Shown here: positions 1 to 10,971 of the stretch, piece by piece
How positions within the stretch are numbered: position 1 is the stretch's first letter
Layout: each line of letters starts with the position of its first letter
From: Mucidula mucida
Taxonomy: Eukaryota; Basidiomycota; Agaricomycetes; Agaricales; Physalacriaceae
Length of the DNA: 64,000 bases
Assembly (NCBI GenBank): GCA_015501055.1
Contig: JADNYV010000001.1
Location: 558,001 to 622,000, forward strand
Direction of reading: 5' to 3'
Translations under genes and position numbers: made by a program
The notes under the pieces: generated by a model
What the model was told of the DNA's origin: nothing
Database searches by the model: none
The model's input: only the letters and a program-made list of their open reading frames with translations

Positions 1-7
1 GACGATC

Positions 8-452
8 ATGTCCTGGATATCTGGTCTGATTGACCCAGATAGTACCGCGCCACTACCACCGTCGTCCCCTCCCCCAGCACCTGCAGGACCGCCACCGCAG
101 TCCCCACCGCCTGCAATGTCACCACCCATTGCCTCGCCGATTCATATGAATTATCAGCCGCCGTTGGGAGCACCTACTGGCAATCTGGACCAGCTCATCA
201 CGCTTCAAGTCGTTAACCAGACAGCCCAGCAGAAGGGATACACTGTAACATATCCTGCAACTAGCGAAGGTCCGGCCCATGCCCCACTTGGACAGTCCGA
301 TGCTGCTGTGCGTCGACTCTTTTATTTCAAAGGACATGACTGACGATTAAGCAGTGAACGGCAACGACGCTGGCATGGCGCAAGGCCGCAGTCAAAAGGC
401 TGCTAAAGAAGAAGCTGCTCGAATGGCCTTTAGAGCTATGGGCTGGCCGTAA
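8..452 (+). CDS. 3' end of a double-stranded-RNA-binding domain protein (partial)
   Basis: The gene probably starts left of the window; the frame stays open to base 2, so the ATG at 8 may be internal. Proposed exons are 8..311 and 355..452, with a 43-nt intron (GTCGAC...GCAG). A proline-rich linker fills residues 10-50. A dsRBD-like tail follows: an alpha-1 segment (LDQLITLQVVNQTAQQKGY), a beta strand (TVTYPA), then the signature GRSQKAAKEEAARMAF just before the stop, which matches the RNA-contacting second helix of dsRBDs. Such a domain binds the A-form groove of dsRNA, but the rest of the protein is unseen, so its role cannot be assigned. It converges with the thioredoxin gene, leaving about 80 bases between the stops. 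Confidence 0.55.
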
Positions 453-535
453 TACCTTTCAATTCTCATGAGAAGTTGAGCTGTAATGTAAAACTATGTT
501 TTTGTGTTGGAACCAAAGTATTTAGCTACGTGTAT

Positions 536-1231
536 TCAACTGAGATACCAGAAGAGGAGATATATTCCGACAAGACCAAGAAAAATCTGCATTTGAGGGT
601 CCAATTTCATGATGGGATTATTGGTGGCAGCGTTGTTTGCAGTCCCGCCACCAAGTGTGTGTCCGGTACCAGTAAACACCGCCCCAGTTGTACTAGATGA
701 AGAGTGCTTGTTGAGGGCGCTTTCCAAAGCCCTAGGATGATCGGCTGGGGTAAAAGACGAATCTGCATGAACGGTATGAAGTTACCTTTTATCAGCACCA
801 CGAACTTGATCTATCTTTGTAGAACCCCGAAGGAAGATGAACGTTGGCCTGAATTTCAATGCTTTAGGGCCAGGCGACCAAATTAATGGAACGTACATTG
901 CAGTGACTTGGTACCTCTGCGCCACGTCTTGAGCAGCATCCACGTCACATTTCAGGAAGTTGACGCTCGTGAATTTTTTCGAAAGGGCCTCAAATGTTGG
1001 CGCGATGGCATGGCAGGGCCCACACCTGTAACGATAATGAGTGCCAGGCCTCGCGGGGGGCAGTGTGCACGTGTCTCTACCAGGTAGCATGAAAATCAAT
1101 CACCTAAATCGAGTCCTTCAGCGAGTAAAGGATGTAGTATAGTAGTACCGACGCACCGATAATTTCTCCTTGCTACGCCCAAGGATGCCATCGAGTTCCG
1201 ACAGCGAGCCGATATGAACAATGCTTCCCAT
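536..1231 (-). CDS. thioredoxin with C-terminal membrane anchor
   Basis: Exons on the minus strand are 1231..1157, 1103..1081, 1025..897, 848..786 and 731..536, giving 161 aa with exact phase closure. The thioredoxin fold fills residues 1-105: VIDFHATWCGPC holds the WCGPC dithiol (split by an intron between W and C), then a CDVDAAQD segment and the cis-proline segment AMPTFIFLRG. After a Ser/Thr/Gly-rich linker the protein ends with a hydrophobic helix, IFLGLVGIYLLFWYLS, and then the stop. That is the layout of a tail-anchored protein with its redox domain in the cytosol. Family knowledge says WCGPC thioredoxins reduce disulfides; anchoring to ER or mitochondrial outer membrane is inferred. 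Its promoter is shared with histone H4, 176 bases away. Confidence 0.88.
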
Positions 1232-1407
1232 GATGATGGCGGTGAATATCAGGCGCGGACCCTGAAATCTCACGTGAGCTAGCGATCGTGTACTATTTAG
1301 GCTTGTTGCCTCGACATTCGACCTGTTGTCCTATAACCACTACCACCTCAAGCCAACAACACTTTCTTCAAAACCTTACCTACCCCATTCAACCCACATC
1401 AATCATC

Positions 1408-1940
<533 letters not shown>

Positions 1941-2188
1941 TTGCCATCCTTTTCTTTTACCTGCGTGTTGTACATATGTGTATTGTACAGTAAATAGTCT
2001 TAAGGATACACTATTTTCTATGATAGTGACTAGGCCATTCCGTTATGATTATGTCCTGCGATTGCAATCGCCTTTGTCATTATTCAAACCCTTACTTGGA
2101 GCCAGTGTCTATTCATAAATGGTAGGTTGTATAATGGGGACAGCCTAGTAGTAACGGAGTATACGTGGTCTATACCTATCTGGCTCAA

Positions 2189-4066
2189 TCATTCAGACAT
2201 CACAAATGGAGAGGGAGAGATGATATGCTTGATAAAGGGTGACCTGGGCGGAGAAAGTAAATCATCTGCCGCCAAGATGTTGGTCAAAGCGAGGCCAAAG
2301 CTAGAAGGTCGTTCTCGAGCCTTTTCGCCTGCCGAGGAAGCCCGCCTTCGACGAGCTGATAGGGTAGAGGAGTCATCAGGCTGCGACCCAACGCTCATGT
2401 AGTCAACCATCTCTGAAGCAATCGACGAGCGGGACGGGCCCCGCATACGCTTGTGATCATGCGCCTCGGGACTGGGTACGTGCGAATGTGCCCTCCTGTG
2501 TATATTCCAAACGCGTGCAATGGCGGGATGATTCTTCGCAGAAGGGACACTTGAGGCATGAGGCTTCTTGGGCGAAACTTGAAATACCGGCGAGGAATGA
2601 GGAGATATGCTACGTGCTCTGGGCGGTTCCACCTTCTCTGCCATCAACTTTGAGACTACGCTTTTCTTGACGATGTGCATGAGGCGGATCTTTTTGCCCT
2701 GCTGCGCATGGAGGAGCAAAGGTGAACACGAGAACGTAAGAGGCGTCAAGGTCTTCTCTCCTTCCAATATCTTGCCAGTTCCCTCTGCCCTGCGGTCGTC
2801 AACCATATAGTCGAATTTCCAGCGCAGCTTGACTCCATCGGGTGCAGATGCAGACTTAGGGTCGAGAATAGAGGTCTCCGTTCCACGTATGGTATAGACG
2901 CCGTTGGACTTTAGACTGAGAGACGCCTGCCTCGAAATGTAATCGTGTGATTCATCGTCGTTGACTGTGACTCTTCTGAGAATAGGCAGTCCGTCAAAGA
3001 GCGCGTAATGAAAGTGGAATGTCTGCTTTTCCTGGCATGAATTCCGCCACGCCACCGTCGACGGCTCCGTCTTGAGGATCAAGCCATCGAGAGCGCGCCG
3101 AGTAGCCAACAAATCGGAACGAGGGATGGACGGAACGAAATCCTTCTTGGTCGATGAGGAGACCAACAGTTATACGCTTGATCCACTGGAGAGACTCCGG
3201 TAGGCGTCTGCTATCGTGTTTGGGGACACGAGGATGGCGGGCGATAGACGACTGACTTGGAGATTGGCGTAGTCTTCGTTGAAAGTCATCAATAAGCGGA
3301 ACAGGGGAATCGGCGTACAAAGACTGTCCGTCGCTGTCGTAGGCAGGAGACGGACTGCGACTAGTATAGCTGTGAGGTGACGAAGGACAGGAATAGTTGA
3401 ATGGTTCGAATTGTTCGAATTGGATGACGGAAAGCTGGAGGACAAAGGCGAAGGATTTCCAGAGAAAAGCTGGGAGGGATGTTTGTTCAGAATCAGGCTT
3501 CGAGGCTTCTCGGGAAAGGCGGCTCGCGGATGGCCATCAATGGAGGAGAAGGAGGACTGAGAGCATGCTGTCGACAAAGCAGTATGAAAGCTCGCAACAG
3601 ACATTTCTGATACTGACGAGGTGTCCTCATCGCGATCGCTGGCTATAGTATCGACTGGGGAGATGGGTGGCGAATAAAATGAGCTCGCTTGGCTATTTCT
3701 AAGAATTGGGAGATTCGACAGAATTGGCGGTGGGCGAGATGCATGGCGACGCGGACCAAACGTTCCTACGCTAGCAATAGTCTGAACGCTCTCACTAGTA
3801 TCTAAACAGACGTCCAAGTCGATGTCGAGAGGGATAGTAGGTGTGCCAAAGGGATCGACATCAATTCCATTGCACGGGCTTTCGAATAGAATGATAGGAA
3901 TATCTGCGGAGGTACATGATTCGGACAAATCTGAGGGTTCAAGTATAGGCGATGGCGGGACTAGAGATGCGAGCTCCTTGAGGATGGAAGACGACGAGTT
4001 GAGATGCAAATGAAAATCGTCAAATCCAGTGAAGCCTATGTCCAAGTCTGTTTGATAGGTCTGCAT
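2189..4066 (-). CDS. conserved fungal protein of unknown function (frame interrupted twice)
   Basis: Read without introns from the ATG at 4066 (an in-frame ATG at 4222 is also possible). The first 220 residues are acidic, Ser/Pro-rich and probably disordered (e.g. SRSPSPAYDSDG). An ordered region of about 200 residues follows, with segments such as WIKRITVGLLIDQEGF, FHFHYALFDGLPILRR and KLRWKFDYMVDDR, and then a basic Ser-rich tail. The frame changes at about 3385 (one base missing in a short C run) and at 3027-3030 (one extra base in an A run). With both corrected the span is 626 codons. I do not recognise a named domain. The divergent TBC gene starts 306 bases away. The frame breaks most likely come from sequencing; an intron-based model fits less well. 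Confidence 0.6.
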
Positions 4067-4372
4067 AGTAGATGAAAAGAGGAATCGCCGTTGGAGGGTG
4101 CTGTAGAAACGCGTGAAGGACGTGGTGGTTCGGTTCCAACCGTGGTCGGTCCGATTGTTCCTGGATTTGTTTGCTTGGCGTAATAGCTCGTGGAGAGACG
4201 CGGCTTGAACGCGGTTGTTCATGGCTTGCAGAAATGGAAATCCTTGACTGGCGCAATGAAAGCAATTTCAGCGCGTCGGAGCTCCCCGCAGTCAGTGTCC
4301 TTCGACGGCGTTTAATAATGAGCGCACAGCCACAGGCCAGGGTCATTCGTCGACGCCACAACTACAACATTC
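4067..4372. other. divergent intergenic region
   Basis: This 306-base gap separates the unknown minus-strand gene from the TBC gene. It should hold both promoters. No clear TATA box or repeat is visible. If the unknown gene starts at the upstream ATG (4222), half of this gap is coding. Confidence 0.5.
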
Positions 4373-6571
4373 ATGGATGACGCTGGTGGTCCCGCTAGTC
4401 CACTGCAGTTCTCGCAGAAACAATTCTCTTCCTTTGGTGTCGACGACGCCTTCACTGACGACGACGATGCCGACCTCTCCTTCCAGTTCTCTCCGGATGC
4501 TATTCGAGAGGAAATGGCGCGCACCATGGCACATGTCGATGATGTATCCGACAACGTCCAGAAACCACATACAAATGGGCTCTTCTCTGGTCATGACTCC
4601 GTGTCAACACTCGACATGAACGGAGATACTGACCAGGCGTCAGCTACATCGTCCTCCGGATCGCTATCCCCGGTCGACATGTCCCCACAATTCGTCTCAA
4701 TATCATTGTCGCGTTCGCAGTCAGGCCAGACTGCTGAGGAGGAGCCTCCTAATGATCACGACGACGCTACGGACAACACTTCAGACCATAGTGCGCACTC
4801 TGATACACCGAGCGAATCCGAATACCCAGCTGTGCATATTGATACTTCACAACCTCCCTCTCATCGTGTGACGCTTTCCGCAGACTCGCAAGCTCCTGCA
4901 GACTCTCGCGTGTCCCATATAGATCCATCATCGCCTCGTCCATCATCAGAGCATCCTGGGCGACCCTCTTCATCACGATCTGTACCATTACCAGAGCGTC
5001 CTTCGACTGACCATGGAGAACCATCGTCCTCCACCCTCTCCCCCGCGACGGCTGCAACTGCCGTCGCTGCCTCTGCCTCTGCCAACTCTCTTCATCTTCC
5101 ACAGAAACCAGGTCATCGTCCGACGCGCTCGGTTGGACCTAGTGCTCTAGAAAAGGTCATGAGCAAGACCAGACCTTCTTTCCTCCCTCCCAAGCCCAAA
5201 CAGGAAGATAACAAACATATGGCGGACTGGGAGAAGATGATGAAGCAGAGCAGAGCAGCAGGTACGTGACTTTACGTGTATTCCTGCCTCATGTAATTTA
5301 TCATATCTCAGCTGAGAAGCGAAGGAAGGAGAGGGAAGAGCGTCGCTTGCTCCGCGAAAAGAAAATTGAAGAGTCGTTACACATATGGGAACGGGATATT
5401 CTGCCCGATTGGCGCGTCGTGCACAAAAACCCAGCTCTGAGGAAACTCTGGTGGAAAGGAATACCGGCCAAACTGAGATCGACGATGTGGGAGCGCGCCG
5501 TTGGGAACCCATTAGCACTAAGCAAAGGTTGGTACATTGCGTTTGTCCAAGTGCCTTCCGCTGACCAATTTAGACACATATCGTACGTGTCTGTCGCGAG
5601 CTAAGCGCGCACTTGCTGCTGGGACATTCCCTGCAGCGACACTTGAGTTAATTGAACAAGACGTCTCTACCATTCTTCCCTCGGTTCACATATTTGACCC
5701 GAAGAACGGCCCTCTGCATCCAGATCTCAAGGATATGCTCTATGCGTGGGTTGTAGCTCGCAGTGACGAAGGTTTGGGCTATACTTTGGGCGCCGCGAGG
5801 ATCGCGGGCATGCTTCTTCTCAATCTCCTACCTCCTCAAGCTTTCGTGGTTATGCGGAACCTGTTAGAGCGACATTGTCTACGCAGTTTTTTTGGAGGCG
5901 AAGGTTCTAAGGCGGACGTGAGTTTCTTTGTCAGTTGCATTTCGAGTTGACTAACTCTTCTCTAGGTCGAAGCTTACTATCGGTAATCCAAACTCATCAG
6001 GAAAATCGCGTTCAATCTCACTTTGTTCTAGGATATTCGATACCCTCCTCGCAGATGGGATGCCCAAAAGTATGCTCTCAATTTACATTGACGTTCCATT
6101 TAACCAAATGCTATTCAAGTCTACTTCAACTTCAAGCAGCACCATATATCTCCGGCGGCGTATCTCCCAGATTGGCTGATACCTCTCTTCCTTGACCACC
6201 TCCCATTCGAAGCTTGTGCTCGGATATGGGATGTGCTGATCTTGGAGGGAGACTCCTTCCTTTATCGCGCCGCTCTAGGCATACTAGCTGTACTCGAACC
6301 TCGCTTATTCTTCCCGGATAAGACGGAGTTGCTCGAACTGCTGAAGTATGTGCATTAACCAAACCGGAAACTATAGCTGACAAAACTGTAGGGGAGAAAA
6401 CAAGGCCGCCATCGATGTAGCAATACGTGAACATGCCAGCCTTGACGGAGGGAAGTATGAGATCTATGGGGTGACGAGGAAACATTGTGGGATAGGATCG
6501 ATGCTATGGATGATTGGTGGAAAGAGAGTACCTGGACCAGATTGATACAACGAGAACTACCGGACCTATGA
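4373..6571 (+). CDS. TBC-domain Rab GTPase-activating protein
   Basis: Exons 4373..5261, 5312..5527, 5574..5917, 5966..5982, 6032..6069, 6120..6345 and 6392..6571; two are microexons of 17 and 38 nt. Residues 1-300 are acidic and Ser/Pro-rich. A charged coiled-coil-like helix (KRRKEREERRLLREKK) leads into the TBC domain: WWKGIPAKLRSTMWERAVGN, then GLGYTLGAARIAGMLLLNL and YLPDWLIPLFLDHLPFEACARIWDV. TBC domains stimulate GTP hydrolysis by Rab proteins on endomembranes. The canonical IxxDxxR finger is not obvious in the exons read here, so catalysis is not assured. Near 6467-6470 the frame slips by one: YEIYG continues in another frame as DEETLWDRIDAMDDWW. One extra G in the GGGG run would repair it and gives exact phase closure. 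Confidence 0.82.
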
Positions 6572-6640
6572 TTGCGTTTGCTCATCTGTGTACATTGTAG
6601 ATGCGTCGAAGAGTCCGAAAGATGTTGTTATACATTAATG

Positions 6641-8757
6641 TTAAATACAATTAGTTATGTCCAAGAGAAGTGGTATAAGTCCAAAGTATAAATCACCAAT
6701 ATTGCCCCGATTATCCCAAAAATTCGTCAACGCCAGCCACAACTTCCTCCCAAAACTTTTCACCATGCGCTCTTCGAAACCATTCTCATCGTACCCGATG
6801 TTGATCCATAACTTCCCAACGAACGTATATCCGAATAAGAGCATGCCTCCGGACCGCTGCCGCGAACCAGTGGTCAACGTATGCAACTTGATCTCCCCAT
6901 AGTTCAAATGCTTGTATATGCCGTCTAAATTTCCCAGTAGTGATAGACCTATCAGAGCTGTTGACGGCACCTTGACCTCACTGGTCTTGGCTTTCGAAGT
7001 AGAAGAGGGTGGTGGGGTCCATACGCCGTTCGCCTTGTCATCGTCCTCCTTCGCCCATGCTCTAGCCCTAATACCTCGTTCTTCCGCCATGAGGCGGCTG
7101 CGAGAAACAATCATCGGACTCTTCGCAGCGACAGTGCTCTGCTCCTTGGCCAGCCGGGCACGGTGCCAAAAAGTCTTCGACAGATCCTTACTCTGCGGAA
7201 GGAACGTTGGCAGAATGATGTTAAAGTACCCGATGGCCAAAAACCAGTAGGAATCGTTGAGTGCTTTCTCTGCCCTCAGATTCGGACGCAGATTCAAGGC
7301 CGAGTACATGAGGCTGTGGAATAAAATTAGTCGAATCTGATACTGATTGAAACGGATTTCGGGGACTTACGAGGGTAATTCACCCCGATTTTGAGATGCC
7401 CGAGCCCAGGCAATGTTACACAGCGCAAAGATCGCGCTGGATATGGAAACGCGGTTAGCTTTACATGTCTTTAACATCTGTTTCGTGCGGTCTTCATCGA
7501 TAGACACTATCCGTATAACGGTATGTCGGGGCTTCCCAGACTGTTTCGGGAACGCTTGTCCGCCCTAACGCCGCACATTAGCCGTCGAAAAGCAAAACAA
7601 TGGTGCTAACGTACAATCTGTTTCCTCTGAACGTTTTGGAAGTCGACCCGTGATGCAGCACCACGGAACGCGCTATGAGGAACCTCGGGAAGGAGTTCTT
7701 CAAGGGAGCAAGGCAGACTCGATTCCTAGATCAGAAACTGAATTAGCTACAATCAATCGCACAAAATGTGGGAGACATACATCACCAGGTTTGTTGCAAC
7801 GGCGATTCCATTCTTCTTTTAGAAGGTGACGGAGTGCCGCCTCGTCATTGGGACCACCAAGAAGCGTAAAAAAGTCATTTCCGAGATTATTCAAAGCCAT
7901 TCCATCTCCTATGAAATGCGTGGCGCAAATCAGAATATCATGATTGTTGGAGAGACAGTTTCCATTATCCCTTGGACTTGGCGGAGGGCTTGGCATAGAG
8001 TCGTTGCTACCAGTAGGGGAGATGATTAAGTAGGAGAGTCGTTCATTTGACAACGTCCGAGGTCCATTCAAATAGCCGTCGAGCAAGTCTGAAGTGAGAT
8101 GGTTAGGAGAACCATGATGCACTTGCAACGATCTAACTCACCATCCTTCTTTTCATTCTTATACTCCAAGTTTCGATTAGCATCGTCGATAGCTTCTTCA
8201 ACACTGGCAGGCCCATTATATCTGTGAGGCAAGTCAATGAATAGTATCGGGAGGGGCAAATAATTGTCCTACACAAAACGAATGTCCTTGTAATCGTGCA
8301 TCGTCACATGCGATGCAAGTATAGGATGGCGGAGGCGAAGGAGAGCCCACACCAAACTGACCCTCGATCGGGAAGTGAGGCGGGGAGGCGCAGTAAAGCC
8401 CAAGTGTAAATACCTGCGACATATTTAGAGGAATTCAAACATTGAGGATGAGAAATCATACATGTCATTGACACCGTTTTCGCGCGAAGGGAGGAAGTAA
8501 GAGGCCTCGGTGTCGCCCATCGTTCTCTCGAAGTGGCACAAGGAGCGAGGAATCGAGGACGGTTCCCTAACCTTTCCAGCGACTACTGGCATGGACCAGT
8601 GTTTCTCTTGCTCCTCCTCAAGAGTAGAGATAGCCAGGCGGGCACTGCGTGGCGGGGACGGGGGCATCGAGGCAGCAAGAGTAGTCATAGTGGGAAATGT
8701 TCCAGGCGATGAGGAGGGAGGTCGACTGAGCCAAGAATTCTGCGTTCTACGGCACAT
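6641..8757 (-). CDS. CoA-dependent acyltransferase-like (condensation-superfamily) protein
   Basis: Exons 8757..8462, 8413..8273, 8221..8142, 8088..7781, 7725..7615, 7564..7371 and 7313..6641 give 600 aa with exact phase closure. An alternative start (MTTLAASMPP) lies at 8688. Signature: CATHFIGDGMAL, the HxxxDG catalytic motif of the chloramphenicol-acetyltransferase / BAHD / NRPS-condensation superfamily. The preceding VSLVWALLRLRHPILASHV segment is also typical of that fold. The second family motif, DFGWG, is not seen; FVGKLWINIGYDEN lies near its expected position. An acyl transfer role is therefore inferred only from the His-Asp pair; substrate unknown. No biosynthetic cluster surrounds it. 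It converges with the TBC gene, 69 bases between stops. Confidence 0.8.
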
Positions 8758-9393
8758 AATATAGCATCACCGGATTTGTTCATGTCAATCGGAGGATGGC
8801 TGCACGCCATAGACTTGTCAGGTTAATTAAAGAAAGTTCGTGATCGAAATGATCATTATTTTTAGACACACGAGGACGCGCCTAGCCATTTGCGTCCTGT
8901 ACCTCACCGCATTCAAATCAGGAATGGTTCGTCTCCGAGCTATTCGCAATTAAGTAAATGCTTCCGGCACAAGAAGCGGTCCTCGAGTGCTCCTCTCACT
9001 ATACAATCGGAGACATTTCGCCTTTCTGGAGGCGGTGGACCGCGATCAAATGGTGGCCGACACCAGATAACAACAGCCAAGTCTTGGAAAACCGATTGGT
9101 GCGCCGGCCTCAAACGCCGTTGGCGCGACATTGAAGGTTGGACGTCGTACGGCTGCGATGTTGAGAGTGGCGCATCGCATTCACAAACTAAAGACTTAAA
9201 TTAGGTCTGTATCTTCCTTAACATTGATGTGGAACAAAAAACGCTACACAAATTCAGAATGTGGAACAAAAACTGCATCGATTAACCGGATAGTCCAATG
9301 TACATCTTCCACTGTAGCATACAAACACGTACGCCCCACATAATTACATGGATCCTGCATTCAAATCCCCCAAAATCCAGATAGTTGTAGTTA
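8758..9393. other. intergenic, no gene seen
   Basis: These 636 bases separate the acyltransferase-like gene from the end of the nucleotide-sugar transporter. ORFs of 63-104 codons on both strands show no conserved features. The part next to 8757 should hold the acyltransferase promoter. Confidence 0.5.
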
Positions 9394-10739
9394 TTAAACT
9401 TTCTCATCTGCAGGTTTTTGGGATACACCGGAGGTGCTGCCAGTGACAACCTGTTTATCGCCCTGTTCTAGATCGCGAGGCGGAGTCTTTGGGACTTCTT
9501 GAGATTTAACCCATGTGTAACCCCTGCAGTACGAAATCAGTAGGTTCCGAGTAGACGTTAAAAGTTCACGTACATCGTCCCACCAAGGATGACAAGAATT
9601 GAAGTGGCCCGATTGCTAGTAATGATTTTAAGCGTCAGCAAAGCAGGCAGTAGCACATGAGACGAACATACACCGTAAGTAGGTCATTAAAGATCCAAAC
9701 GCCTAGGACTGTCTGAAGGACTGACCGTGCGGCCTAATACAATGATCAGCGATACGGCAATGTCGAAATAAGGAAGAAGGTACACTGGAGAACATGTGTG
9801 TTATCGGACTGGTGACCTTGACACTGAGTAATGCCGCAATACAGAGGAGGAAACCAAAAAATCCCGTCACTAAGCTGCCCCAGAAGAAGACGCTGCCGTT
9901 CCAGTTACTGCTCTGCATCATATCGCGCAGTTTGAGAGGCTCCCCATTGAAGATGACAAATGGAAGTAGGAGCGCGGCTGAGCCGGTATTGGTCCACCAG
10001 GCTAACTCGATAGTCGAATTGTTGCAGTGGAGAAGCGAGCTTTTAATAAGAACGGCATGGAACGCGATGAGGAGAGAAGAGAGAACACCATAGGTAAGAG
10101 AAAGGAAGGACGGCGCCACGACAAGGGGTACAGAGGACGATGGGGCGACGCCTACAAAGAAACCGCAGGCTACAACCCCAGCAGCCGCAATGACTTGGAT
10201 AGAAGGAATCGAGTTGGTGTAGATTGAGGAAATAATGATAGTTAGAGGCAATTGCAGCCCGCGAGCGATCTAAGGCCGCGATTTATTATGCATGAATCTG
10301 TAACATGCCATAATGCCTCACCTGGAAGAATGACGCATCGACATCCCGTAAACAAAGTGTATTGAACACAAGGCCGACAATGTTGACCGTGACAAGCGGT
10401 GCTAGCTTTTTAGCCACCTCTACACTGGGCTTCGGAATCTTGACCTTCGTGGTAATCGCGGCAGACACATGTAATAAAGCAACAGCAATCAGGAGTTGAA
10501 TAAGAAGGAAGAGCAGAGGTAGATCAGGTGAGCTATTGAGGACCGCTTTGTTCCTGTAAAACGCGGTAAGAACATGAGATACAGCCGACTTGGAAACATA
10601 CACAAAGACCATCTGTGCGACACATTGAGCAAACCATGCGCGTCAAATAGATAGGAAGACTTACCACAAGAGCAGCAAACATGTAGAACGACACGACGGC
10701 CGCGACCTGAAGGCTCTCGACATTGAAAGTAACTGCCAT
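9394..10739 (-). CDS. GDP-fucose transporter-like nucleotide-sugar transporter (SLC35C1 type)
   Basis: Exons 10739..10665, 10612..10322, 10269..9784, 9733..9672, 9615..9574 and 9523..9394 give 361 aa with exact phase closure. The protein is almost wholly hydrophobic with about ten membrane helices and belongs to the triose-phosphate/nucleotide-sugar transporter superfamily. Stretches resembling SLC35C1 include NIVGLVFNTLCLRDVDASFF, LIAFHAVLIKSSL, FFGFLLCIAALLSVKVTSP followed by ITHMFSSAARSVLQTVL, and the terminal YTWVKS. Family members exchange GDP-sugar for GMP across the Golgi membrane. GDP-fucose as substrate is inferred from the match and from the divergent O-fucosyltransferase-like neighbour. 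GDP-mannose is the main alternative. The soluble tail is short and charged (RDLEQGDKQ). Confidence 0.85.
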
Positions 10740-10971
10740 GATGAAGAGGGAAAGGAAGGAAGAGGGGGCACTCCATCGCATAGACCGGACGGAATATATC
10801 GACGGAAAGTTAATCGAGTTGCCCAATCGGGAGACTCGAAGTCTCGATCAACTTGATGAACCCCTGACATTCCTGGTTCAGACAGACCGGGATCACTTTG
10901 TCTTCGACGCCAGTGCCTATGACACCTTGACTCTCATTCAATCTATTCATAGTCCGCTGTGTCCCCCCGCT

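Noticed and set aside
3100..3440. Introns in the unknown 2.2-4.1 kb gene proposed to explain its frame changes
   Set aside because: Possible donors and acceptors are weak and would remove conserved-looking sequence (WIKRITVGLLIDQEGF); two one-base run errors explain the data better.
6432..6495. 41-nt intron in the last TBC exon
   Set aside because: It would delete YEIYG...DEETLWDR, which reads well if a single G is restored.
8890..9204. 104-codon plus-strand frame downstream of the nucleotide-sugar transporter
   Set aside because: Arg/Ser-rich with no motif; an opposite frame of similar quality overlaps it.
9394..9523. Classification of the transporter as a phosphate or drug carrier
   Set aside because: Helix motifs and the YTWV end fit the SLC35C nucleotide-sugar group better.
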